Source: Symsagittifera roscoffensis (lineage: Eukaryota; Xenacoelomorpha; Acoela; Convolutidae). From it: a DNA stretch of 62,000 nucleotides. The stretch spans positions 42,484,688 through 42,546,687 of the forward strand of contig NC_087069.1 in NCBI RefSeq assembly GCF_963678635.1, in the 5' to 3' direction. Under the pieces are notes generated by a model. It was not told the DNA's origin. It did not search any database and saw only the letters and a program-made list of their open reading frames with translations. The translations under genes were made by a program, and so were the position numbers. Below, piece by piece: positions 53,601 through 62,000 of the stretch (the first letter of the stretch is position 1; every line of letters starts with the position of its first letter).

Positions 53601-55185
53601 GTCAGATGGTCACGCAATGTATGCTCAGGCCTTAGCAGATGCAGGTCAGCCTACAGAGTCACTAGCCATGTTCGACAAGGCCATTGCATTGTGTCCAGAG
53701 AACGCCGCCAACTATGTCCATAAGGGGTAAATAAAGAATATTTTTTTTTTTACTTTTTCAAGTTTAATTGTTTCAAGAGTAATTAAAAGCACGATTTAAA
53801 GTAAATATGAAAATGCACGACTTGTACAATATATTATTTAATTGAAAATTGAATTTCGGATTGAGTTTTTGGACAATCAGATTTTAGCGTTTTACATGTT
53901 GACTTACTGAATAGTTCACCACTTATGTTCAAGGAAGGATCTTTAATTTGGTTGTTTGACTAAATAGGTGAGCGATATTCACCTGACACTGATCGAGTTA
54001 TGTTCGAAGTACAAGTGCCTTTTTCATTTGATTTTTTTTGTTCAGCATGTTACTGCTGCAACTGAAAGGCGACTACAACGCAGCCATCGATCTCATCAAG
54101 CAGTCGATAGAGAAAGACCCCAGAAGTGACTTCGCCTATGAGATGATGGGCAACATTGAGATCAAGAGAGGAGATTACTCGGCTGCTGCCAAGGCCTTTG
54201 AAAAGTCCGTTGACAACGCTAGATTTGAGGTACGAGTTGAAACTATAAATCAGTCTGGCAAGGGTCTTAGTTTCAGGTATTTAGCTGGTAGCTGCGGCGT
54301 TCGCTATTGGCCCTTCATAGTCAGGTGTTTGGCTAGTTTTTTTTTAAAAAATGGTTATGTTGTCTCACTATCAATCAGCGAGCACGGATGAATATAATGT
54401 GAAAAAATCCGGACACTTCGTTTCACTGATTGATGATTTTTTGATGTAAAATAACAAGACATTTGACAAACTTACTTGCAGATCAAATATATTTAACAAA
54501 TCAAATCATCTGCTGTTTTTTGACTCTATCAAGAGTCGATGAACGCAGTTCAGACTCTTATATAGGTCGTGATGATTTTTTTCCGTTTTTTTTTTCATGC
54601 TCAAATTTACTTTTTCGCGAATTGACTTGTGACTTCTTAAATTCAGTGTATTTCCTTTCTTCAAACATACTCCCCTATCGAACAGCAAAAATGTAATGGC
54701 TCCGAAAAACATGATCGGCTTCTGTTTTTGAAAATGGAAATTAGTTTTCATATTTCCCACTGAAATAAAAATTTTACCTATTGATCCAGTTTCCTCAAAT
54801 CGGGTTAGTTTTATCAAAAAAGTGTCAATCATAAATTGTTCCAGAAATTCAAAGAGGTTTAAGGCTATCTATTTTTTCCCTGAAATTTGAAAATGAAGAT
54901 TTTTTTTCAAAATAATTCCACCTGTCTGTTGGCTATGTTCGAGTTTTTGAACAAATTTTCGATAATTTTTTGAAATCCGCCCCCCCTCAAGAAAATCCTA
55001 GATCCACCCCTGTAAAAAATGGTTCTTTTCAGGCGAATCTCTAAAGGGTAATGCTGACTTCGATTATGTTTTAGGTTGAGATGGAACGAATGTATTTTCT
55101 CTACCTGTCAGCTAGTTCCTGGAAGTATGTCAAGGATAATTACGGAATAGACGTCTCCACGATCATCGGAAAAGCCATGCAATAA
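38675..55185 (+). CDS. TOMM70: TOM70 mitochondrial import receptor, 11 coding exons
   Basis: Outer-membrane receptor that accepts carrier-type preproteins from Hsp70/Hsp90. Coding exons: 38675-38914, 46256-46403, 48207-48292, 49860-50039, 50323-50463, 50817-50997, 51429-51628, 52400-52571, 53576-53726, 54046-54229, 55075-55185. All have GT-AG borders and phases that agree, giving 597 residues (human about 608). The first ATG after in-frame stops is 38675. Exon 1 has an N-terminal anchor (WKHVALGAAGVVLVG) then a basic linker. TPR repeats follow: the carboxylate-clamp residues are kept in RGNKYFKGK, FYHNLAAAY and KALSKRAKAY. Later TPRs include NALIKRGSLHMQNQ, HHHRGQ, YAQALADAGQ and FAYEMMGNIEIKRGDY. 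The C-terminus YGIDVSTIIGKAMQ corresponds to the family end. Introns are repeat-filled. Confident. Confidence 0.95.
39316..39808 (+). CDS. Orphan coding exon in TOM70 intron 1
   Basis: An acceptor-like ctctacag ends at 39315 and the frame stays open for 164 codons to TGA 39806-39808. The product is not compositional noise: well-mixed residues with helices such as YKLLCHLVQSVEQTAGGYLT, LKNEALEISAFCALILQANR, ERIPRVVEYFEELL and VRRLQAIRGKLCHILTLLMF. The frame at the acceptor needs two bases from a previous exon, so it cannot be joined in frame to TOM70 exon 1 (that join gives an immediate stop). It may be the last exon of another gene whose earlier exons lie elsewhere, or a processed fragment. 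I do not recognise the family. Confidence 0.5.
39835..44375. repeat. 2.2-kb tandem duplication in TOM70 intron 1
   Basis: Copy A (39835 to about 41960) and copy B (41970 to about 44375) are collinear. Shared landmarks: ttagataactta.tagcttactta at 39831/41973, gcaaccgggttctaggcttttt at 40036/42164, cgacttcgtcgc at 40236/42360, gcgcagcacagcttc at 41482/43906, tacctaactcgtataaaatat at 41568/43990, and ctacgccgttaattcaaatgaccc at 41814/44234. Copy B has an extra block (43255-43560) that is also found at 45070-45290. Divergence is moderate, so the event is not recent. Neither copy codes for protein. Confidence 0.88.
43370..45290. repeat. Repeated 200-bp block (two copies)
   Basis: 43368-43560 and 45083-45285 share taactacagatgtgca, acatatt.atgc, atgaa.gcactta.., and ggtggaaatggcgc (43488/45209), in the same order. 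Present in copy B of the tandem duplication but not in copy A. Confidence 0.75.
46808..46887 (+). repeat. tRNA-derived SINE-like unit, family 1
   Basis: CACTTGGTCTGGTGGTAACG supplies an A-box-like word, and GGGTTTGAATCTGG a B-box-like word 36 bp on, followed by a poly-T terminator (46881-46887). Cloverleaf pairing is poor, so it is a tRNA-derived repeat and not a working tRNA gene. Confidence 0.55.
48501..48600 (+). repeat. tRNA-derived SINE-like unit, family 2
   Basis: TTGGTGGCTAG near 48506 and GGTCGGAGGTTCAATGCCC (48578-48596) resemble A and B boxes of the unit at 52161-52240. No pol III terminator or good cloverleaf. Confidence 0.4.
51834..52112. mobile_element. Small foldback element with C/G tracts in its ends
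   Basis: Left end ggatctttttaactaccc..ccctat and right end atagggg..ggatagttaacaagatcc are inverted copies. The paired ends include an 11-base C tract and a 19-base G tract. About 200 bp lie between. Non-coding, in TOM70 intron 7. Likely a MITE or foldback element; the G tract could also form a quadruplex. Confidence 0.75.
52161..52240 (+). repeat. tRNA-derived SINE-like unit, family 2
   Basis: TTTGGTAGCTAGTATTAATG as A-box-like word and GTGAGAGGTTCGATTCCGG (52209-52227) as B box, followed by a T-rich end. Close in layout to 48501-48600. Confidence 0.45.
52807..52888 (+). repeat. tRNA-derived SINE-like unit, family 1
   Basis: CACTTGGCCTGGATGTAATG and GGGTTTCGAGTCCCGG give A and B boxes in the layout of 46808-46887, with the same ending (GACCTTG then a T run). 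The two units share about half their bases. Confidence 0.55.
54990..55013. repeat. hAT-type terminal inverted repeat, single end
   Basis: aaaatcctagatccacccctg reads in reverse complement CAGGGGTGGATCTAGG, like the end sequence CAGGGGCGGATCCAGG of many animal hAT/MITE families. I found no partner end in the window, so this is one end of a truncated element. Confidence 0.45.
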
Positions 55186-55332
55186 AATGGAAAGCAGTAG
55201 ACAAGTCATTATAGTCCAATCAGAAATTAAAGTACTCAAGTGGAATATAAACTGTAAAAACAGGCACAGTTAATATTTCAGAGCAATAGGAACAGGTTAT
55301 TATTGGATTTTACTAACGCAGAAGAAAATAAA
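55181..55332 (+). promoter_or_regulatory. Candidate poly(A) signals of TOM70
   Basis: AATAAA at 55181-55186 overlaps the stop codon; a second AATAAA is at 55327-55332, 142 bp after the stop. The second is the more plausible signal. Confidence 0.45.
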
Positions 55333-57060
55333 AAATAATCAAAAGCAGAAAGAGCTGCGAAACACTTTTTTGTACACTTGCTTAACTGTATTGAAAGGAA
55401 AAGCTTATTGTTAAAAGAACTGGCTTTCGATGTGAATCCTGTTGTTCAATTTTGCCTGACTCACTTTTTCACATTTTTTCATGGTATTTACTAAAACTTC
55501 CGAAATCTGATCTCAAGTTTTTGATAAGTTTTTCTTAAATACCATGCTCGAAAATAGATTCCAATGTTTGCTGTAAATTATAAATGAAACATTATGATTG
55601 ATTGTACAAAACTGAGTTTTGACACTGTTTTTGTTTGCATTTGAATACATCAGATATGTTAATATGTCGCCTAATTATGTAATCTGAATTGTTCATTTTG
55701 TTCTTATCATCTTTGAAATTGGATTTTTCAACCAACATGTTTTTATAACAAAACATTTAAAACTTACTATTTTTTTCAGATTTATCGAAACCCGGGGCAA
55801 CAAATAACTTTATCTCAAATAAAATGTCTATTAAAAATTCAAACTTTTCTAACAGTTGTTTAATAGTCGAAAGTAGTTCAGAATTTCATTGGACGTGGTT
55901 TTTTTTCAGGCTCTAATATATCTTTTTGCGGTTCAGACCTTGTGACTTCAAGGTGTTTCCTTTCTTCAAAGGAAGGCAAACTGCACCATCAAAAATCTTG
56001 TACAGGTCACGAAAAACGCGATCAACTTCTATTTTCAAAAGTGGAATTTAATTATCAGAGTTCCCAGCAAAATAAAAACTTTGGCTATTAATCCAAACTG
56101 GCTTAATTTTATTTAAAAATTGTCAATTTTTCGTTGTTCTAGAAAGTCTGAGCTTTAAGGGCATCTATTTTTTTCAAAGAAAAAATTGAAAGTTGTTTTT
56201 TCAAAGAAAGAAGTTAAGTCAGTTTTCAACTGTTGGCTATGTTTTATGATGTGGATCTTGCAAAATTGCTACTTCATTTTTTAGTGAAAAAACAGGTTTT
56301 TTTAACTGAATGATCCTAAGATGGCAAACGCCTGGTATTAACTATATTTGCATGCAAGCATCTAAAATGACACCCTAAAGCTTTTCATCTAAAATTTATT
56401 ACCACGAAGAATCATTGCAAATAATGAAATTTTTTTTTGTAACATTAACAATCATAAGCAATTTTTGAAGTATTTTCCTGTGTCAAGAAAAACTCGTTTG
56501 AAATTTGAAGTTTCGCCAGATTTCGAGGAAGCAAAGAGTTAGCGCTTACGCCTTATGAAAAAAATATATCTAGGGTTTCTCGAGGACGGGATTTTCAAAA
56601 ATTTTTAGAAATTTGTCGACCCTGTATCTTGGGTTATCCAAATTGATTTTCCGAGCTCTCCGAAGGCACTAAAAAGACCCTGTTTTGGCCAAATTTTCTG
56701 TGCCACAGCCAACATTTTGACCCAAGTTTTGACCAAATTATCGCGTTTTTTCGGCGCGCGCTCTCCCCTCAAAATTAGTATAAATTGGCGCCTTTATAAA
56801 AAAAATTGGGGTCCGTCAGTCAAAGATGGATATCTCAAAATAATACAAAGTGGGGACCCTTTGGGTCGGCAGGGGGTGGAGTCCCTAAGGGCCCCCCGCC
56901 CCCCTGAATCAGTTGAATGAAAAGCTTAGTTTTCTTCTATTTTGCTCAAATTGTTAAGTTTGTTTATAAGGGGGGCAATCGTATAAAGGGTTTATTTTTC
57001 GCGGAAATTGAAATCAGAAAAACTGAAGGAAAAAATCAGTCATCAGAAAAAAAAATTGGT
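55333..57060. other. Intergenic region between TOM70 and the SLC10-like gene
   Basis: AT-rich with one copy of the dispersed repeat (55890-56250) and a G/C-richer stretch at 56560-56910 that has no coding frame. Convergent genes face each other here. Confidence 0.55.
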
Positions 57061-57078
57061 TTAAACAGCTTCGTTCAG

Positions 57079-57084
57079 TTTATT
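57079..57084 (-). promoter_or_regulatory. Candidate poly(A) signal of the SLC10-like gene
   Basis: Plus TTTATT reads AATAAA on the minus strand, 157 bp after the stop codon. Confidence 0.45.
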
Positions 57085-57240
57085 AACACTTCTACTGTTT
57101 TTCGGCTTTGGTTTCTTTTGAAAACAATCATGTTTTTGCTAATATTTGAGATTTGCATCATGGACACTCGCCATAAATAATTTCAACCAGCGCTCAAAAA
57201 ACTAACAACCTAAAAAATCTACTTAAAACTGTAAAAAGCT

Positions 57241-60200
57241 TCACACATGAAATTCGGCTCTATAACTTTTGCAATGGACAGTCGTCTCGTTTTTCGAATA
57301 ATTCCCGCTCTCACATGTACCTCCAGGCGCTGATAGAGTGCTGATTTTTTGCCGATTAGAGGGGGTGTCATCGGGCAAAAAATTATAATTTCCATTTGAT
57401 GTAAGCTCATGTTTTCTTGGAGATCCGTTTATTGTTGGACCATTATGGGTACGGATCACAATTCCTGTTTTGTAATCATTGGCTGGCAAGTGATTCATAT
57501 CAAAGTTTTTTCCATTTATGGAAGGTTCGATTTGGATTTCGTCATTGTTCTGGTAACTGTTGATAAACATTGATCTGGGTCTTGATAAAAAGGAATTTTC
57601 CATCTGATGTGAACAAGAAGTTGAGGAACCACTTCGTACTTCATTATTACAGTCATTGTTATGTAACAATGGAACTTCTCGGTTGATTGAATAAATCGAA
57701 TTTGATATTGTGTTATATCCTTCGGGTGCATTTTGGATTTCGTTTAACATCATCCGGGAGGTGTTTTGAGAAGCGTCTCGGAACTGTCGGTTACGTGTCC
57801 TTAACTCTGGGTTGAGATTTGCCTCGTCATGTTCGTTCACACTTCGTCCTTGCAGAGTAACGAGTTCGGCTCTTTTTTCTTCTTCCAGTATCTGAGTTTC
57901 TTCCAAGTGGACCAAGCTTGAATATGATGGTGAAAACTCTGAAAGAATGGAAAATTGATAATTTTATATCTTTTACTTTTTAACTTGTCTAAAAAATTTC
58001 ATTTCTAAAAAAGGCGTTTGTAAAATAATTCCAACAGTTATAGGTTAATTGCTAGATGCTAGGTTATGTTTTAATGTTTGAAGTTTGAATTAATTTACCG
58101 CACAATACAAAATGTTGAATCATTTAATATTGACCGGAGGGTTTAGTAAGAGCAGTACTACTCAACAAGCGGGACACCTGAATGGTGAAATGAAGCGTTC
58201 TCAAAAAAGGATGAATCTTAATTGAAGACAAAATTACCAGAAAACTAAAAATTGGTTTTGTCCAGCATGATAAAAAAAATCTTTTCTGATATTAATTAAA
58301 TTTTATTCCATTTTAGCATTTCATGGACAACTCTTTGTAATAAATTTTTAGCTTACAGTTACTCAACCCCCCCCCCCCCACTCTAAATCTTCTACTGAGC
58401 TTACCCATGGCTAAATGATGCCCTATGTATACTATAAATGCGTATATTAGAGCGAATGTAGCACATATGTGGGGTATTGCACAATCCAAATCTGCCAGTG
58501 GAGGTTTCTTCAGGTCCTGAAATATATAAATAGCTTTAATTTTTCTTTAAATACGTCACTGCAATCTCTATTTTGAAATGAATTTGAAGTGAAATTTGAC
58601 GCAAGGTAATCTAAATTACCTGTAATTGTTTGGTACGGCGTTCATTTTTCTACCTTTTTGGGACAATTTAGTGGGACAATTTAGTGGGACAATTTTCGAC
58701 CTGTCCTTATAGGACGGGGGAATAAAATGAACCACGTTGATTATGATTGTGTGGGCTAACTATTATAGTATTTAGCGCAAAAAGGTGTTTAATAGACAGT
58801 CTGATTGTCGCGTTGTCTATTTTTGGTCCGATAAAGTTCGTGAAACTCCTTATTCCCTGACTAATTTTAGTCCTTCTCTTAAAATAGATCCTTCAGTTTT
58901 AATAAATTTGTAGAATAATCGGATTGGCGAGTTTGATTGTGAGATGTGTTTCTTCCAATAAATTGAAAAAGTAAAAACGAAAAATACAATCTAATCCTAT
59001 AACGATTGGCCAGCGTAAAAATTAGATAACACGTGTTTTTTCACCGTCTCTACAAAAATCAATTCAGCAAAATTTTTCATGAATCAGGTCGACCAAAGTG
59101 TTACCTTTTGAAGTCTAGCGGCTGAAATTTATAAATTAACTAGTAATATGCGTGAAGAGTGAGCTCGTGGCTGGGTAGTTTACCAAATTTTTGTAACCTG
59201 TTCGTAGTTTTTTTTCAAAGCCAACCCGGGTTGACAAAAAATGCTTATCATACAATTTTTATATATAAAAAAAATGCTTATCATACTCTTTCATACAATT
59301 TCATAGAGTAAAAGTGTATGTATGAAAATTGCAAAATAAGCATTTTTTTCATATATGAAATTGTATGATAAGCATTTTTTCCATACCATGAATTGTATGA
59401 TAATCATTTTTTCCAACCGAAATACTAACCAAGGATGTTTTGTCATGAGAAAACCCAGAGTGTAACTGGCAGTTACCACGCAGATAAACTGCATTTGGTG
59501 GTTTTAGCCATTAAAGTTAATTTTAACATTTTCACATAGTAATATATACCAAAAAAGTAAGTTTTTGAATATGGCTAGATAATTTTTAGCTTGAAAATTA
59601 TGATGGTTGAGGAAAAAGGCCTTCTTTTACAAAGGTTTTTTTTACTAATTTATTTTTATCTTAGCAAATGAAACAAAAGATAATAATGGTGTTAACAAAA
59701 AAAAAACATTTTCATGGAATTTTTGGGTTTTTTGGGTGAGAAACTCATCCTGGACTATGTTATAAACACAAAAATGTCAAATTTTGCATGCAAATTTGTT
59801 TTTCGTATAATTTATATTTTAGCACAAATGCAAATTTGCAGCCAAAAAATGGAATTAATATTTTTTTACCACAAATTTTTATTTTTGTTTATGAAAAAAA
59901 TGCATATCATACAATCTTCATATATGAAAACTTCATGATAAGAATTTTTCTGACCGAAGTTAAAATTATGTATTTGATTGTCAATATGCCCTCTATCATA
60001 GATATACTTGTGTAAATCTATTTAAAGTTACCCAGACACATTTTTTGGTGATTTTTGAAAATTTTATTTTTTCTATGACGAAATGACTATTTTATAATTT
60101 TCATACATGAAAATTGTATGATAAGCATTTTTTCCATAGACTTCATATATGAAACTGTATGATAAGCATTTTTCTTCTATGGACGTCAACCCGGGAATTT

Positions 60201-61834
60201 AGTGCTGGCGGCTCCTTGTTTGGCATGTTGTTTCTCAAATTTATTTTCATTCGAGACAACCGTTCGAGACCAATTATTTGACAATGATTGAGAAAAATAA
60301 TTTGACGAAATTTTTCTGCTTAGTTTTTTCGATTTGGTGACTTTCGTCTAGTGAGGCTTTTTTAAATAATTGATACAAATGAATGAAGTATAATCAACTG
60401 TGCGGCCTTGTAACGAGGCTTCAAAGGGTATTAAAACAAGATTTTGGCATGTTTTCCGGCTCTTTACGCAGAAGAAGATCTTGGGTGTTCTCGGAGAAGG
60501 GCGGGCTTTGGAAAAAGATCGGACAACTTTTTCATCCTTTTTAGGGTTGTCCAAGAATATTTTAAAAAACCAAAAGACAACATTTAAGATCCCTTATTGA
60601 TCTTATTCAATTTCCCGAAAGCTGGCTGTCTCCTAACAAAGTAATTCTTCAAATTCTTTTCTCGAATTCGAGAACTATAAAGAATCCCAGTTTCTTCGCA
60701 TTTTTTTTCTGGAAAAATATCACTTAATCAGACTTTGCTCTCTCATAATTACTTTTTAAACCATTGGGTACTTTTTGTACAAATTTGTGTGAAAAAAGAT
60801 GTGACCTTGACAATGAGTACTACTAAGAATGTGTCTTGTAGTCCAGTGCCTAGCAGGACAGTCCTGATTGCAGTGGATCTCTGTCGGGAGAGGAGAGTTA
60901 GTGCAGCTCCTGTGAGGAACCCAGTCAGGGGTAGGAGAGACGCCACTGCGATGATCTAAACGAAAGGTTGAAGCTTATGGAAATCAATTTTTAGAAATAA
61001 TCAAAAACTTTATTTTCGGCTAGTTTAAAATTAAAAATTAGTATTATTTGTAGCGAATTTAGGGGGGTCCCATAGGGATTCGACTTCCTGGCCACGCAAA
61101 AGGTTACTTATTTAGTACTATTATACGACAAGGCGTTTCTAAAGGCGTTTTTGGTCCCATTATGTTTTAACTTTGACGCTCTAACATCTTTTTTGGCCTG
61201 TTTTTTTTTCCAAAATTTTCTGCGGCGCAGCACTGCAAAGAGGCCCCCTAATTCGTCACCACAGACCATCACTGCAATTTGCATACGATAATTAGAATTT
61301 TTTGGGTAGTTTTTTGTGTCGGTCACTTATTGTGCTTAATCTATTCGGAACACTTTTCAGTAAAAAGTACTTAACGCTCTATTTTCAAATCCATTAAAAT
61401 TCCTGTAATATTTTGTACCTTCTGAATTTTTTATCGAGAATTTCAATTTTATCTAAGTTTGATTTATGCGGCTGTCTGAAAATGGATGTTGTAAAATTGT
61501 GCCAAAGGGGAACGCTTTGGGTGGAGAATAGGCCAAATCTATTGTGGTGGGCGGAGGTTGGCGTCGTCTTCTTTAAACCAGCCTCCGAATAATATTTAAA
61601 TAGTTCAATAAAATAACTTATTATAAAATGATTTATTATAAAATAACTTAATATAAATTCACTTATCATCAAATAACTTATTATAAAAGAACTTATGAAA
61701 TTGCCTGTTTGGTGATGAGTTGCATGACGAATCTGGTGGTGTAGATGTGATGAATGGAGGAGACTAAAAGAGACGAGACCGCAATCCAGCGGAACTTCCG
61801 GAACCACTCCCGTTCAGTCGAGGGGAAGAAGTAC
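57241..61834 (-). CDS. SLC10-like (bile-acid/sodium symporter family) transporter, 3' four exons
   Basis: Multi-pass membrane transporter. Exons on the minus strand: 61834-61705, 60955-60806, 58516-58405, 57938-57241 (stop TGA at 57243-57241). Frames agree across all joins. Exon a: FRKFRWIAVSSLLVSSIHH. Exon b: SLLPLTGFLTGAALTLLSRQ then AIRTVLLGTGLQDTFLVVLI, matching the SLC10 block where human members have RTV..ETG.QN. Exon c: a last membrane span (HICATFALIYAFIVYIG). Exon d: about 230 residues of hydrophilic tail with asparagine/serine-rich parts, longer than in vertebrate SLC10A1/A2. The ETG.QN motif is here GTG.QD, so sodium coupling or substrate may differ. The 5' exons lie beyond the window. 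Confidence 0.8.
58372..59224. other. SLC10-like intron with LTR relic and tandem words
   Basis: Contains exon c (58405-58516), a C tract at 58367-58379, three direct copies of gggacaatttagt (58661-58700, last copy partial) and, from about 58960, a sequence similar to the LTRs of the 17.4-kb element (next entry). Confidence 0.5.
58960..59180 (-). repeat. Diverged LTR relic of the same retroelement family
   Basis: Landmarks in the order of 17810-17990: acgattggccagcg, tttttcaccgtctctac, aatcaggtcgac, gttac, and agctcgtggctggg. Same plus-strand order, so the relic has the orientation of the complete element. No gag or pol nearby. Confidence 0.65.
59225..60195. mobile_element. 971-bp foldback element with CCCGGGTTGAC ends
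   Basis: Left end cccgggttgacaaaaaatgcttatcataca and right end (reverse complement) cccgggttgacgtccatagaagaaaaatgcttatcataca match as inverted repeats. Copies of atgcttatcataca or its complement recur several times inside (59240, 59274, 59335, 59365, 59393, 59905, 60115, 60155). Non-coding, inside an SLC10-like intron. Target duplication not clear. Confidence 0.75.
60196..60805. other. SLC10-like intron sequence, no gene seen
   Basis: An open frame 60348-60600 on either strand has no homology I recognise. Otherwise intronic AT-rich DNA. Confidence 0.45.
60956..61704 (-). other. SLC10-like intron with GC donor
   Basis: Acceptor tttag at 60956-60960 (minus). The exon above ends CAG then gcaatt (61704-61699), so the donor would be GC instead of GT. 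The sequence near the donor contains repeated ataacttattataaaa words (61612-61690). Confidence 0.5.
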
Positions 61835-62000
61835 CTGAAGTTGAAATTGTGTTATTTTTCTGTTTTACAGCCTGAAACTATCAAATTATTGTTCGAGCTC
61901 CTGTTTTTAGTAAAAAAATCCAGATTTCAATTTACTGTAATTAGTTTTAGCCAATGAGATTCGAGCATTATGATCCAAGTTTGAGAATATCAAGAAGATC
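61835..62000. other. Right window edge, intron of the SLC10-like gene
   Basis: Begins with an acceptor (cttcag, minus strand, 61835-61840). No further exon recognised before the edge. Confidence 0.45.

Larger units (their letters stand above)
44385..56250. repeat. Dispersed repeat family in and after TOM70 introns
   Basis: A recurrent AT-rich block carries the landmarks aaggaaggcaaactccactatcgaacagcaaaaat, then a weaker segment, then ttgatccagttttctcaaattggg, aaaaaagtgtcaat.ataaattgttc.agaaattcaaagagcttaa, and catctatttttt.ctttgaaattcgaaa. Copies, whole or partial, lie near 44385-44600, 45240-45425, 45770-46180, 47190-47350, 49640-49790, 54530-54960 and 55890-56250, all in the same orientation. 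It is non-coding, most likely a non-autonomous transposon. Confidence 0.75.

Noticed and set aside
1-62000. CRISPR arrays, bacterial operons or rRNA genes
   Set aside because: No direct repeats with regular unique spacers, no rRNA signature, and the intron-bearing genes are eukaryotic.

Overview
This is an AT-rich, intron-bearing animal genomic window. Two host genes follow metazoan gene structure: a TOM70 mitochondrial import receptor and an SLC10-type transporter. The rest is dominated by transposable elements, foldback elements and simple repeats. I can only place the organism as an invertebrate-like metazoan. No bacterial features (operons, Shine-Dalgarno sites, CRISPR) are present.

Layout, left to right. 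1-1475 is AT-rich with no gene. 1476-2900 is a long interrupted (CATA)n microsatellite. 2900-5500 is AT-rich and empty. 5520-11300 holds a string of broken plus-strand coding remnants: an SGNH/GDSL-hydrolase-like piece, and pieces that look like a decayed rolling-circle (Helitron-type) Rep. 12012 to about 16880 is a truncated minus-strand Ty3/gypsy-type element: gag pseudogene, a leader with a 21-bp minisatellite, primer binding site and diverged 5' LTR. 17409-17757 is the 3' end of a non-LTR retrotransposon.

17763-35183 is a structurally complete but frame-damaged giant (17.4 kb) Ty3/gypsy-type element on the minus strand. It has about 909-bp LTRs, a 4-bp target duplication (acga) and a primer binding site identical to that of the left relic. 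Its order is gag, aspartic protease, RT, RNase H, a long linker, then integrase. Downstream of integrase are about 3.3 kb of extra coding sequence. The first extra ORF ends in a divergent macro domain of the OARD1/TARG1 type whose catalytic and ligand-loop residues are replaced; the next ORFs are unrecognised. This cargo is the most unusual content of the window.

35811-37030 is a 1.2-kb foldback element, followed by diverged ~168-bp tandem units to about 38190. 38675-55185 is TOM70 (11 coding exons, plus strand, 597 residues). Its introns carry a 2.2-kb tandem duplication, an orphan coding exon, a dispersed repeat family, tRNA-derived SINE-like units and a small foldback with G/C tracts. 57241-61834 is the 3' part (four exons, minus strand) of an SLC10-like transporter with a long cytoplasmic tail and a probable GC-AG intron. 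Its 5' part lies beyond the window.

The host genes show no shared pathway: TOM70 acts at the mitochondrial outer membrane and the SLC10 protein at a membrane carrying organic anions. The transposon genes form one replication unit (capsid, protease, reverse transcription, integration) plus the unexplained macro-domain cargo. All exon joins and homology calls come from reading translations by eye; no search was run.
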